A DNA stretch of 64,000 nucleotides from Anaerolineaceae bacterium (lineage in GTDB: Bacteria; Chloroflexota; Anaerolineae; Aggregatilineales; Phototrophicaceae), in the NCBI GenBank assembly GCA_002699585.1, contig PABP01000038.1, positions 1,039,709-1,103,708 of the forward strand, given 5' to 3'. A model generated the notes under the pieces. That model saw only the letters and a program-made list of their open reading frames with translations, did not search any database and was not told where the DNA came from. Position 1 is the stretch's first letter; each line of letters starts with the position of its first letter. Below, piece by piece: positions 1 to 8,247 of the stretch. The position numbers and the translations under genes are program-made.

Positions 1-266
1 GCTGTCGGTGGAATATCGAGCGACATGAGTTCATCGCAAGCTTTGGCCGATGCCAGCAGATGGCTGACCGGGCAAATGCCACAGATACGGGCGGTCAACG
101 AGGGCATCTCGCGGAAGGGACGCCCCTCGGCTAGTTTTTCAAAGCCGCGCACCTGCGTCACATGCAGATGGGCATCTTCTACGTGGCCATCTTCCCCCAT
201 TTGGAGCGTCACGCGGGCGTGGCCCTCTATGCGAGTGATGGGTTCAATCGTGATGGTCTTTTGCAT
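1..266 (-). CDS. hoxH: NiFe hydrogenase large subunit HoxH, N-terminal part (runs off the window)
   Basis: Seen: 88 codons read leftward from an ATG at 266, open to the window edge. The N terminus has the [10 protein letters not shown] motif of hydrogenase large subunits and then [11 protein letters not shown] (around residues 60-70), the first NiFe-binding CxxC with its downstream His. Known: this form is typical of the cytoplasmic bidirectional (group 3) HoxH, which holds the NiFe(CN)2CO site and reversibly oxidises H2. It follows hoxY by 12 bp, so it is translated from the same message. The second Cys pair and the C-terminal cleavage site lie outside the window, so catalytic integrity cannot be judged. 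Confidence 0.92.
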   Translation of the reverse strand, partial: MQKTITIEPITRIEGHARVTLQMGEDGHVEDAHLHVTQVRGFEKLAEGRPFREMPSLTARICGICPVSHLLASAKACDELMSLDIPPT

Positions 267-278
267 GATCGTATCCCC

Positions 279-812
279 CTATCCAAAATGCGCGCGATCA
301 ACGAGATCGGGCGTGCGTCCAGCCAGCAATTCCGTCAGGACATAGCTAATGACGCTGACATGTGGCGGGCATCCGGGCAAGGTGAATTCAACGGGGACGA
401 CAGCATGCACAGGCGTGGCTTTCGGCAGCAGCGGCGGGACACCCTCGGTGGGCATCTTCCCGGTATGTGTTGCCTTGGTTTCGTACACTTCCTTGAGCAA
501 GTACGGCATCTCGAAGCGGTTATGCATGGCCGGGATATTGCCTGTCACGGCGCAGTCGCCAAAGGCGATCAAAGTACGTGTGTGCTGACGAATGTGCTTG
601 ATAAGGTGCAGGTCGTGCTCATTGCTGACAGCGCCTTCTACCAGGGTGATGTCGACCATGTCGGGGAATACTTTCATATCGACCAGCGGGCTGTAGACAA
701 TATCGACCAGCCCCACCAGATCAATGACGAACTCGTCGACATCCAGCAGGGACATATGGCAGCCGGAGCAGCCATCAAGCCAGACGGTGGCGAGGGTTGG
801 TTTTTGGGTCAT
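279..812 (-). CDS. hoxY: NiFe hydrogenase small subunit HoxY
   Basis: 177 aa, the usual length for HoxY. No signal peptide, so cytoplasmic. Ligands for the proximal 4Fe-4S cluster are visible: C15 and C18 in DGCSGC, C87 in GDCAVTG and C148 in LPGCPP. The role is to pass electrons between the NiFe site in HoxH and the HoxU iron-sulfur chain. The start overlaps the end of hoxU by an ATGA, indicating translational coupling. It is clearly distinct from the second, NuoB-like small subunit encoded at 4987-5487 of the same operon. Confidence 0.93.
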   Translation of the reverse strand: MTQKPTLATVWLDGCSGCHMSLLDVDEFVIDLVGLVDIVYSPLVDMKVFPDMVDITLVEGAVSNEHDLHLIKHIRQHTRTLIAFGDCAVTGNIPAMHNRFEMPYLLKEVYETKATHTGKMPTEGVPPLLPKATPVHAVVPVEFTLPGCPPHVSVISYVLTELLAGRTPDLVDRAHFG

Positions 813-1510
813 GAGAGTCGCTCCCGATGCTCTACTAGACGAATGAGTAGGCCGCAGTCTTTTTTCATTTCCGCGGTGGCGACCTGCTTATCGAACAAGG
901 CGCCTGTCGGGCAGGCCATGACGCATTTACCGCAGTTGGTGCAGTTATCGGCTTCGCCCCATTTACCAGAAAGACCGGGTAGGATGCGTTCTTCACTGTG
1001 ATGGCCCCGAATGGCCCAGACGCCTGCGCCTTCGATTTCTTCGCAGGCACGGATGCAGCGCTGGCACATCACGCAGCGGTTGATGTCATAACCATATTGC
1101 TCATGAGTGAGATCCACCTGGGCCATCGGCCAGCGCGGCGACAGCATGATATGGGTCATGCCCAGGCGTTGGGCCAAGGCTTGCAGTTCACAATAGCCGT
1201 TGGCTTCGCACACGGCGCAGACATGTTGACCGGAGGCGAAAATCAGTTGCAGGAGCATGCGCTGCTGGTTGCGGATCTCTTCGGTGTTGGTCACCACGTC
1301 CATGCCCTCGCGGACAGGTGTGGCGCAGGCCATCTGCGGCAAACGCCCGCCATCGACCTGTACCATACATAGGCGGCACGACCCACTGACGGTCAGCCCT
1401 TCCAGGAAGCAAAGTGATGGTATGAAGATGTCGTTGCGGCGGGCGACTTCTAAAATACGTTCGCCTTCCGCGGCCTCAATGCGCTGTCCATCAATCGTAA
1501 TCGTTACCAT
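809..1510 (-). CDS. hoxU: HoxU, iron-sulfur electron-transfer subunit of bidirectional hydrogenase
   Basis: 233 aa. Domains in order: an N-terminal plant-type 2Fe-2S domain (C34, C45, C48, C62), a His-Cys3 4Fe-4S motif (H96, C98, C101, C107), then two 4Fe-4S motifs (C146/C149/C152 and C190/C193/C196, with C200 and C156 completing the bacterial ferredoxin pattern). This is the HoxU/NuoG-N architecture. In known Hox enzymes HoxU links HoxYH to the NAD-binding HoxF. No hoxF or hoxE lies upstream here; the preceding genes belong to a group 4 hydrogenase. Its 5' end overlaps the protease gene by 7 bp. Confidence 0.9.
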   Translation of the reverse strand: MVTITIDGQRIEAAEGERILEVARRNDIFIPSLCFLEGLTVSGSCRLCMVQVDGGRLPQMACATPVREGMDVVTNTEEIRNQQRMLLQLIFASGQHVCAVCEANGYCELQALAQRLGMTHIMLSPRWPMAQVDLTHEQYGYDINRCVMCQRCIRACEEIEGAGVWAIRGHHSEERILPGLSGKWGEADNCTNCGKCVMACPTGALFDKQVATAEMKKDCGLLIRLVEHRERLS

Positions 1511-2052
1511 TTCAAAACAGTCCTTTCTGAAAAATAAGCTTTATCAGCCGCAAGTACTGTGATGATGTGGTCCACGACGAGGCGGGCACTTGTAGCAACC
1601 GATTGCGAGAGTGGCAGATCTTGGCCGCAGCTTTCGACCTGTAACCCTAGCAACCGACAATCACAATTAAGTTCTGAGGCGAGATAACGGGCGACTAGCG
1701 CCAGGGGTAATGTATGCGTTGATGCACTGAGGCCTGTCGTTTGCGTCCAGTCGAGCAACGCGACCGTGCCAGGTTCAGCGTCCATCGCCACAGCATCAAT
1801 GAGGAAGACGATATCCGGCTGATACTGACGGAGTGCCCCGGTGCAGTTTTCGGGAGCGATGCCAGCATCGACCAGTAAAATATTATTTGAAGGGGGTATG
1901 GCGGCCATTAATGCGCGGACGATCAACACGCCCGCGGCGTCATCACCTGCGTCTGTTCTGCCAATGCCAATAATGGCGATTCGGTCAGACTTTGACAGGA
2001 TCGTCTGTAACGGGTCCCGCCAGCACCCGCTCAATATCTTCTTCCTTTCCAT
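1504..2052 (-). CDS. HycI-type hydrogenase maturation endopeptidase
   Basis: Peptidase family M52. Seen: an N-terminal GIGRTDAGDDAAG nickel-binding loop, LVDAGIAPEN, LIDAVAMDAEPG and STHTLPL. Order and wording resemble E. coli HycI, the protease of the group 4 hydrogenase HycE, more than HoxW/HyaD. It would trim the C-terminal tail of the large subunit at 3321-4526, which has a cleavable extension after DPCFSCNDR. The start is uncertain. ATG 2052 gives 182 aa but overlaps the upstream ferredoxin gene by 68 bp; an in-frame ATG at 2151 overlaps more. HycI alignment suggests the native N terminus may be nearer 1998, where no ATG exists. Confidence 0.85.
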   Translation of the reverse strand: MERKKILSGCWRDPLQTILSKSDRIAIIGIGRTDAGDDAAGVLIVRALMAAIPPSNNILLVDAGIAPENCTGALRQYQPDIVFLIDAVAMDAEPGTVALLDWTQTTGLSASTHTLPLALVARYLASELNCDCRLLGLQVESCGQDLPLSQSVATSARLVVDHIITVLAADKAYFSERTVLKW

Positions 2053-2401
2053 AATATTCAACGAAGCCATTGGCTGTCGTCGCCGCCAGCGACCAATCGT
2101 CATTGGCAGCTTGCCAACAATCAAAACGGCAGCTTTGCATACACTGGCCACAGAAGGTACAGCGGCCTATGTCATAGCGCATGACGAACTGTTTGGCTTT
2201 TTTATCGAGTACAAAAATATCGATAGCCGCCGCTGGGCAATCTTTGACGCACAGGCTACAACCTGTACAGCCCTCCGGGTTCCAGCGCAGGCGACCGCGC
2301 AGGCGTTCGGTTTCGTCCGGGTGCGGGTTGGGGTACGGCTCGGTAGCCGCCTCGCTAAAGAGCGCGTCCCAGGCATCTTTGAAGAGCGTTCCGAGTTTCA
2401 T
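1985..2401 (-). CDS. Ferredoxin-type 2x[4Fe-4S] subunit of group 4 hydrogenase (NuoI/HycF-like)
   Basis: 138 aa with two classical 4Fe-4S motifs: C45/C48/C51 with C55, and C81/C84/C87 with C91. Known role: peripheral electron-entry subunit between a soluble donor such as ferredoxin and the NiFe small subunit. I chose ATG 2401 because it forms an ATGA overlap with the stop of the NuoH-like gene. A longer frame to 2470 would run deep into that gene. The C-terminal third (residues 100-138) has no recognisable motif. Confidence 0.9.
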   Translation of the reverse strand: MKLGTLFKDAWDALFSEAATEPYPNPHPDETERLRGRLRWNPEGCTGCSLCVKDCPAAAIDIFVLDKKAKQFVMRYDIGRCTFCGQCMQSCRFDCWQAANDDWSLAATTANGFVEYYGKEEDIERVLAGPVTDDPVKV

Positions 2402-3321
2402 TGGCCACCTCCCATCAGGAAGATCAGCAACCACTGGACCAGCGCCAGCAGCGCGCCATAGCGCCACCACATGCCGACTGTCTGGTCGATGCGCAAGCGC
2501 GTCATGAGGGTTTGCAACGCAGCGATAATCAGCAGTGGGAACAGCGTTTTAATCACATAGTCGAGTGGGTTATGGATGCCACCCAGGTAAAAAGCGGCAA
2601 TCATCGTCAAGCCGATGACCAGCTCCACCCACTGCCCCAGCCGGAACAATGCCAGTCCGCGCCCACTGTATTGGGTGAGTGCCCCGGCGACGATTTCGGT
2701 TTCAGCTTCCGGCGCATCAAAGGGCGTGATTTCCAGCTTGCCCATCAGGCCAATGAGGACCACGACGAAGCCAATCGGCTGGGTGAACAGCAGCCAGTTG
2801 CCGCTGGCATAAGCCATGATGTCACTGAGTTGCCAACTCCCTGCCGCTAACGCGGGTCCGAGAAGTGCCAGCAAAAAAGGCGCTTCGTAGGAAAAAAGCT
2901 GCGTCAGGGTACGGGTCGCGCCGACCATCGAGAAGCGGTCGCGGGTGTTGGCCCCGGCCAGCCCCAGGCACAGCGTCAGCATGCTGAGCATATACACCGT
3001 GACGATCAGATCACCAGGGAAGCCATAAGCAGGCGGCAAGCCCGCAATCGGCAGGTAGAGCGCGGTTGTCAGCGCCCCGGCCAAGCCGATGATCGGCAGG
3101 CCGATGAACAGCCACTTATTGACACCATGTGGCAGGACTTCCTCATTGGCCAGCAGCTTGACCGTATCCGCCAGGGGTTGATACCAGGGCGGGCCGACGC
3201 GATCTTGCAGACGCGCGACCAGCTTGCGGTCAATCCACTGGTAGATCATGGCATTCGCCAGCAGGAACAAACCCGCTGGGAAGATGAGCATGGTCACGAG
3301 GACTTGCAGCAATTCCATCAT
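2398..3321 (-). CDS. NuoH/HycD-like membrane anchor subunit of group 4 hydrogenase
   Basis: 307 aa, about eight hydrophobic segments. Seen: DRVGPPWYQPLADTVKLLAN near residues 40-60 and FDAPEAETEIVAGALTQYSG in the middle. These match the conserved cytoplasmic loops by which NuoH/EchB/HycD subunits contact the hydrogenase module. The role is to anchor the peripheral arm and couple electron transfer to ion movement. The start at 3321 overlaps the stop of the large-subunit gene (TGATG), and a second ATG follows directly at 3318. Confidence 0.93.
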   Translation of the reverse strand: MMELLQVLVTMLIFPAGLFLLANAMIYQWIDRKLVARLQDRVGPPWYQPLADTVKLLANEEVLPHGVNKWLFIGLPIIGLAGALTTALYLPIAGLPPAYGFPGDLIVTVYMLSMLTLCLGLAGANTRDRFSMVGATRTLTQLFSYEAPFLLALLGPALAAGSWQLSDIMAYASGNWLLFTQPIGFVVVLIGLMGKLEITPFDAPEAETEIVAGALTQYSGRGLALFRLGQWVELVIGLTMIAAFYLGGIHNPLDYVIKTLFPLLIIAALQTLMTRLRIDQTVGMWWRYGALLALVQWLLIFLMGGGQ

Positions 3322-4526
3322 CAACCTAAGTCCTTGGTATAGTGCGTGCCATAATGGTCGATGCCGTACTGGCGCAAACGCGCCCAGTCCCACATATCGC
3401 GCTGGCCATCCTGGCAGATGACCGAGGTTCGGTCATTGCAGGAGAAGCAGGGGTCAATGCCGACCAGGATCATGGGGACATCGGCCAGGTGCTGCCCAAT
3501 GACCAACTGAGCCACCGAAGCAATGTTGCACAGGGTCGGCGTGCGCACATGGATGCGGTCGGGCATATCGCCGCCGTTGCTCTTGATATAGTAGAAGAGT
3601 TCCCCACGCGGGGCCTCTACACGGCTGATGGCCTCACCTGCTTTGACACGGCGCGGCATGCGCGTGGTCAATGGACTATTGGGCAGGTGATCCAGCAGCA
3701 TGCGGATGTAATCAATGCTGGTGAGTTGTTCCCGCAGGCGCACGACGAAACGCGCAAGCAGGTCGCCAGTTGTTTCGTAGACAGGCGTTATGGGATGGTC
3801 GGCGTAGGCGGCATAGGGTGAATCCAGGCGCACGTCACGCTGGACGTTGGAAGCGCGTCCGGTTGGGCCAATGACGCCGGATAGCTGGGCGGCTTCACGG
3901 TCCATCACACCGATATTGCGCGTGCGCTGCAAAAACAGGCTGTCCGTCGAAACGACTTCCAAATAGTGCAAAGTGCGTTCTTCTAAGAAGTCCAATCCTT
4001 CGCGGATAGTCGCGGCCTGTTGGTCATCGACATCGTATTTAACGCCGCCGAGCACATTGGCCGAGTAATGCACGCGATTGCCCGTCATAACTTCCAGAAT
4101 GTTCATGACGGTTTCGCGGTCGCGCCAGCTATACATGAAGAGCGTATCGAAACCGGATTCGTGGGCAGCAACCCCCAACCATAGCAAATGACTATGGATG
4201 CGTTCCAGTTCCGCGACCAGTGAACGAATAGCCTGAGCGCGCGGCGGCACCTCGACCTGAGCCAGTTTTTCCACCCCTAGACAATAGGCTGTTGCATGGA
4301 TGTGTGAACAAATCCCACAAATGCGCTCCAGCAGGTACAGGTTTTGCACCCAGGTGCGCGATTCAGTGGCTTTTTCGATGCCACGATGGGCATAGCCCAG
4401 GCGTACGGACGCCGATTGCACGATTTCGCCATCGACATCAAAGGCAAAGTGGCCGGGTTCCTTGAGCGCCGGGTGCTGTGGTCCAATCGGAACAGTGAAG
4501 CGCTTGCGATTGGCAGGCTGTGTCAT
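3321..4526 (-). CDS. Group 4 membrane-bound NiFe hydrogenase large subunit (NuoD/HycE/MbhL-like)
   Basis: 401 aa. Both NiFe-binding pairs are intact: ERICGICSH (C70, C73, H75) and DPCFSCNDR (C360, C363). This shows it is a hydrogenase and not the complex I subunit NuoD, which has lost these Cys. After R366 there is a 35-residue tail, as in HycE, which a HycI-type protease would remove; such a protease gene lies downstream in the same operon. The expected reaction is reversible proton reduction to H2 coupled to ion transport. It overlaps the NuoC-like gene by 4 bp. Confidence 0.95.
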   Translation of the reverse strand: MTQPANRKRFTVPIGPQHPALKEPGHFAFDVDGEIVQSASVRLGYAHRGIEKATESRTWVQNLYLLERICGICSHIHATAYCLGVEKLAQVEVPPRAQAIRSLVAELERIHSHLLWLGVAAHESGFDTLFMYSWRDRETVMNILEVMTGNRVHYSANVLGGVKYDVDDQQAATIREGLDFLEERTLHYLEVVSTDSLFLQRTRNIGVMDREAAQLSGVIGPTGRASNVQRDVRLDSPYAAYADHPITPVYETTGDLLARFVVRLREQLTSIDYIRMLLDHLPNSPLTTRMPRRVKAGEAISRVEAPRGELFYYIKSNGGDMPDRIHVRTPTLCNIASVAQLVIGQHLADVPMILVGIDPCFSCNDRTSVICQDGQRDMWDWARLRQYGIDHYGTHYTKDLG

Positions 4527-4990
4527 GCGTCACCCCCACCATTACCATTGAGTACGGCGTCTTTGCGCAGTGGGAAGACCTCAGACTGCCAATCATCGGG
4601 CAGGAACAACCAGGCGTCGTCGGGCGTACCCGCGAAGGTAATGCCGAGCATCTCGCCCGTTTCGCGTTCGTAAGGGCTGGCGTAGAGCATCACCCCGCAA
4701 ATACTGGGCATGACCGGGTCGGCGCGGTCGATGATGACGCGCAGGGTCAGCACGGCGGCATCCGCACAGAAGTGATACAGCACTTCAAACTCGCCGACCT
4801 CTGGCCCCTTATCCAATCCGGTGATCGCTGCCAGATAGCCCCAACGATCCTGGTGGAGCGTGGTCACGACTGCGACCAGATTGTCCGGCTGCACAAAAGC
4901 GTCATAGCGATCCGGTGCAGGCTGCGACCAGTCAGTAGTCAGATCACCCAGGATCGACTGCGCATGCAGCAAATTGCGTTCCGTCGTCAT
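4523..4990 (-). CDS. NuoC-like 30-kDa subunit of group 4 hydrogenase
   Basis: 155 aa, short as in group 4 hydrogenases where the NuoC domain is a free-standing protein. Seen: VTTLHQDRWGYLAAITGLD and LIIDRADPVMPSI-like stretches of the complex I 30-kDa family; the family's ERE(T) motif is present as YERETGEMLGI near residue 110. It helps pack the large and small subunits. It overlaps neighbours on both sides by 4 bp (ATGA), so it is translationally coupled to both. Confidence 0.85.
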   Translation of the reverse strand: MTTERNLLHAQSILGDLTTDWSQPAPDRYDAFVQPDNLVAVVTTLHQDRWGYLAAITGLDKGPEVGEFEVLYHFCADAAVLTLRVIIDRADPVMPSICGVMLYASPYERETGEMLGITFAGTPDDAWLFLPDDWQSEVFPLRKDAVLNGNGGGDA

Positions 4991-5487
4991 GAGGCCGCCT
5001 CCTCGATTTTTGGCCCAGCGGCCAGCTTTTGCAGCAGGATCACCAGTGCATCGATGATGGCTTCCGGGCGTGGTGGACAGCCCGGAACGTAGACATCAAC
5101 CGGGATAACTTCGTCGATATGGCCGATGACGTTGTAGCAGCCAGCGAAGACCCCGCCCGTGATGGCACAGGCCCCAACCGCCACAACAAATTTGGGATTG
5201 GGCATTTGTTCATAGGTACGCAGGAGGCGCTCACGGGCCTGACGGGTGACTGGCCCGGTACAGATCAGAATATCGGCGTGGCGCGGACTGCCGTGCAATT
5301 GCACGCCGAAGCGCTCGGCATCGTAGCGCGGTGTGAGCGTTGCCAGAATTTCAATGTCACAACCGTTGCAGGAGCCACTATTAAAGTGAATCAGCCAGGG
5401 CGATTGGGTACGCGACCACGTTTTGACGCGATCCAGCACTTTTTGCCACAGGCCAGGGGCTTTTTGGGGTACGTTACCATTGGTCAT
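4987..5487 (-). CDS. Group 4 NiFe hydrogenase small subunit (NuoB/HycG/MbhJ-like)
   Basis: 166 aa. Four cluster-binding Cys are visible: C40 and C43 in SCNGCDIE, C107 in GACAITGG and C137 in VPGCPPRP. This is the single proximal 4Fe-4S cluster of complex I-like hydrogenase small subunits. No Tat signal, so it faces the cytoplasm. It passes electrons from the ferredoxin subunit to the NiFe site. Confidence 0.94.
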   Translation of the reverse strand: MTNGNVPQKAPGLWQKVLDRVKTWSRTQSPWLIHFNSGSCNGCDIEILATLTPRYDAERFGVQLHGSPRHADILICTGPVTRQARERLLRTYEQMPNPKFVVAVGACAITGGVFAGCYNVIGHIDEVIPVDVYVPGCPPRPEAIIDALVILLQKLAAGPKIEEAAS

Positions 5488-5500
5488 TTTGCAGCCTCCC

Positions 5501-5827
5501 TCAGCCCAAAATCAGGGCGATTAACGACACGAACAACCCGAACAGGAAGACCAGTGCCATGGGCGAGCCACTGCTGGTCGCCAGGATGACAACGCCCAGA
5601 TGCAGCGTGGCGAAAAATAGCGCGATCAGGAAGAACGGGCGGTAGCCCGGTACAGAGCGGTCATCATCGGCAGGCGGGGCTTCGCCACTGGCATACAGGC
5701 TACTGCCATAAGTGGTGCTATCCGGCGCACTATTGCCCCCGGCCAGCAACCAGCCGATCAGTGCCAGCCCAGCGACGAGCAGAGCATAAATGAGGAATGC
5801 AATGGGCGGTGAGAAAAGCAGCGTCAT
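5501..5827 (-). CDS. NuoA-like small membrane subunit
   Basis: 108 aa, three predicted membrane segments. A YASGEAPP stretch near residues 45-52 sits where NuoA has its conserved YECG loop, and PGYRPFFLIALFFATLHLG matches the second NuoA helix. The usual loop Cys and Glu of YECG are replaced, which may reflect lack of a quinone site in a hydrogenase. It lies between the antiporter-like and small-subunit genes, the expected place for a NuoA homologue. Assignment rests on position and helix pattern. Confidence 0.72.
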   Translation of the reverse strand: MTLLFSPPIAFLIYALLVAGLALIGWLLAGGNSAPDSTTYGSSLYASGEAPPADDDRSVPGYRPFFLIALFFATLHLGVVILATSSGSPMALVFLFGLFVSLIALILG

Positions 5828-5854
5828 GCCCTCACCTTTCTAATAAGTGGTCAT

Positions 5855-7333
5855 TTATCCAAATAACGTCAGGAGTGCCGCACTCGCTGGTTCAATAATG
5901 CTATCCAGCAGGCCCGGCCACAGCCCAACCACAACAAGCGCGATTGCCAGGATGAAGATCGGCAGCCGCATAGACAACGGAATATTCGGCAGCGCTTCCC
6001 GCGAGGGACCGGGCTGCATATCGTAAAGCGTATTCACTATGGGTAAGAAGTAAGCCAATGCAGCGACGGTAAACAAAGCCGCCACCACAATCAATAAGAC
6101 AATCCAGCCGGAGGGTTGCTGCACACCCGCCAGCAATATCTGGAATTTAGATACAAAGCCACCAAAGGGCGGCACACCCACCAAGCTGAGGCAGGCAGCG
6201 GCCAGCGAGAGCGCCACACCAGGGTAACGCTGGGCCAGCCCCTTGAGATCTTCAACGGTGAAATCCGCAGAAGCGCCATTGCGACATCCGGTCGCGTAGG
6301 CCAAGCCACCCAATGCCAAAAAGGCCAGGGCTTTCATCAGGCCGTGGATGAACAGGTGCAGCATGCCACTGCGCAAGCCCATCATCGACCCGGCGCTGAT
6401 GCCAATGCCAATCGCCAGCACCACGTAACCAATGTGGCCAATGCTGGAATAGGCTAGAATGCGCTTCACTTTGGTCTGGCTGAAAGCCAGCATGGTCCCG
6501 GCGGCGATGTTAATCATGCCCAGGGCCATTAGTAAGCCACCCCAGGCAGCAGGCGTCACAATGATGATGGCCAGCGCGCGCATCATGGCGATCAGGCCCG
6601 TCATGGTGACAACACCGGACAGCAAGGCGCTAACGCCTGTCGGCGCTTCGCAGTAGGAATCCGGCAGCCAGGTGTAGTTGGGGAACAGGGCCAGCTTGAC
6701 GCCAAAACCGAGTACAAACAGCGCACCGGCGACAATCAGCAGCGGCGACGCTGAGGCAGTCATCTCGTCGAGGTCGAGGGTGCCATTGTGCATCAGCACC
6801 AGGGCGATGCCAAACAGCACCAAAATCGAGCCGCTAACGGTCTGGATGAAGTATTTGGTACTGGCACCGAGAGCGTCTTCGCGCTGGCGATGGTAGGCAA
6901 CCAGTAGGTAAGACGAAATGGCCATGCCTTCAAACCAGACCCACATATTGAACAGGTCATTGGCGCACACCAGGCCGATGACAGTCCCTAACATCAGCAG
7001 CAGGGAGGCGTAGAATTTCTCTTCGCCCACCGTGCCAATGAGGTCCTCGCGGGAGAAGATCGTCACCAGCGTCGTCAGCAGCACAGCCAGCACGATAATA
7101 ACCAGGCCAATACCATCCAGGCGCAGGCTAATCGCCCCATATTCTATTTCCAGTACTTCGGAAGCAGCGAAAGCGCGCATGACGAAGAACAGCGCCAGCC
7201 AGATGGGCACCAACATCAACAGCGCCAGATCGCGGGCTTGTACCCGTTGCAACGCATTTTGCCGATGGCCAAAAGCAAATACCAACGGCGATGTCACGCA
7301 GGGCAATCCGATGAGTCCAGCCAGCCAGGTCAT
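5855..7333 (-). CDS. NuoN/MrpD-like proton- or sodium-translocating membrane subunit
   Basis: 492 aa with about fourteen hydrophobic segments. Family hallmarks: the loop Glu in NMWVWFEGMAISSYLLVAYH, KLALFPNYTWLPDSYCEAPT with its helix Lys, KVKRILAYSSIGHIGYV, and a second helix KFQILL near the C terminus. Known role: an antiporter-like ion channel in complex I, Mrp antiporters and group 4 hydrogenases. It is the only large antiporter-like subunit in the operon; H+ versus Na+ specificity cannot be read from the sequence. Confidence 0.93.
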   Translation of the reverse strand: MTWLAGLIGLPCVTSPLVFAFGHRQNALQRVQARDLALLMLVPIWLALFFVMRAFAASEVLEIEYGAISLRLDGIGLVIIVLAVLLTTLVTIFSREDLIGTVGEEKFYASLLLMLGTVIGLVCANDLFNMWVWFEGMAISSYLLVAYHRQREDALGASTKYFIQTVSGSILVLFGIALVLMHNGTLDLDEMTASASPLLIVAGALFVLGFGVKLALFPNYTWLPDSYCEAPTGVSALLSGVVTMTGLIAMMRALAIIIVTPAAWGGLLMALGMINIAAGTMLAFSQTKVKRILAYSSIGHIGYVVLAIGIGISAGSMMGLRSGMLHLFIHGLMKALAFLALGGLAYATGCRNGASADFTVEDLKGLAQRYPGVALSLAAACLSLVGVPPFGGFVSKFQILLAGVQQPSGWIVLLIVVAALFTVAALAYFLPIVNTLYDMQPGPSREALPNIPLSMRLPIFILAIALVVVGLWPGLLDSIIEPASAALLTLFG

Positions 7334-7335
7334 GG

Positions 7336-7641
7336 TTATCCTTCCGGCTCGATGATTTCTTCGAGATCCAATGTGCCCATAGAGGCGCTCAAGCGTACAG
7401 CCATCGCCAAGCCGATGACAACAGCCATCGTATCAGCGGCGATGACGGTAATCGCCAAGCTTTGTCCCAAGGCCAGTTGGCCCGTCTGCGCACCGGCAAC
7501 GACCAACATCAACATAGCGGCTTTCACCATGATCTGGAGCGCTATGACGGCTTTCAGCACGTTGCGGGCGATCATCAGCCCGTATAGTCCGGTACCCAGT
7601 ACAAACCAGGCCCCAATAAATAGCATGTGAACCGATGGCAT
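7336..7641 (-). CDS. NuoK/MrpC-like membrane subunit
   Basis: 101 aa, three membrane helices, typical NuoK/MrpC length. GLMIARNVLKAVIALQIMVKA fits the first conserved stretch, and ITVIAADTMAVVIGLAMAVRL the later helix with an acidic residue. It ends in a charged tail. It begins directly after the stop of the upstream NuoJ/MbhD-like gene and ends 2 bp before the NuoN-like start, so the three membrane genes form a coupled block. Confidence 0.88.
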   Translation of the reverse strand: MPSVHMLFIGAWFVLGTGLYGLMIARNVLKAVIALQIMVKAAMLMLVVAGAQTGQLALGQSLAITVIAADTMAVVIGLAMAVRLSASMGTLDLEEIIEPEG

Positions 7642-8247
7642 TTACACCGGCTCCTTCTCCAATCTGCCAGATGGAGCTGACTGCATGCTATCGCTGAGTT
7701 CGGGGGCGTCAGAGGTTTGTGTTGTGTGCGTCGCGGAGGAAAGGGGTGTCGTAGAAGCTTGATGCTCAATGCGGTTGACTCGTACGCGCACGATGTCATC
7801 GGATACGCTCAGCAAGCCAAGCACACCCAGGACACCGGCGAATATCAAGACGATCTGCGCAGCCATATCTAAGCCGCGCACTTGCCAGAGAACCGCACCA
7901 AGGGGTTCGGTGATCACATCGACGGGTGCGGGCAAGCTATTGACGGTCATGCCAACGATGAGGGTCATCGCCAGTATGACGAAAATGAGCAGTGTCCGCC
8001 GCGATACATGGGGTGTTGGTGGGGGATCACCGATCATGGTGATGGCAAAGACCATCAGCACAGTGACCAACCCGGCCCCCACGCTCAATTCGATAACTGC
8101 AATTTCCCAGGCACCTAGCTGGTACAACAAGATACCGACCAGGGCGCTGGTAGCAGCCAACCAGAGCGTCGCGTGAAGTAGACGTGTTGAAACGACGGCG
8201 AGTAGTGCACAAAACACAGTGAGGATGATTAGAATCGCGGTTAACAT
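7642..8247 (-). CDS. NuoJ/MbhD-MrpB-like membrane subunit, first gene of the hydrogenase operon
   Basis: 201 aa. The first ~75 residues resemble MbhD/DUF4040 (AWEIAVIELSVGAGLVTVLM with a membrane Glu). A second hydrophobic pair follows (residues 85-155), with LDMAAQIVLIFAGVLGVLGL like NuoJ/MrpB. The last ~45 residues are a Ser/Thr-rich hydrophilic tail without motifs. It starts at an ATG at 8247; no same-strand gene lies upstream, so the operon promoter should be in 8248-8600. Confidence 0.8.
   Translation of the reverse strand: MLTAILIILTVFCALLAVVSTRLLHATLWLAATSALVGILLYQLGAWEIAVIELSVGAGLVTVLMVFAITMIGDPPPTPHVSRRTLLIFVILAMTLIVGMTVNSLPAPVDVITEPLGAVLWQVRGLDMAAQIVLIFAGVLGVLGLLSVSDDIVRVRVNRIEHQASTTPLSSATHTTQTSDAPELSDSMQSAPSGRLEKEPV

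Noticed and set aside
162..1001. Long open frame on the plus strand
   Set aside because: Runs antisense through hoxH, hoxY and hoxU, all of which have clear cluster-binding Cys on the minus strand.
2398..5487. Annotation of these genes as NADH dehydrogenase (complex I)
   Set aside because: The NuoD-like subunit has both hydrogenase Cys pairs and the operon carries a hydrogenase protease; NADH-binding subunits are absent.
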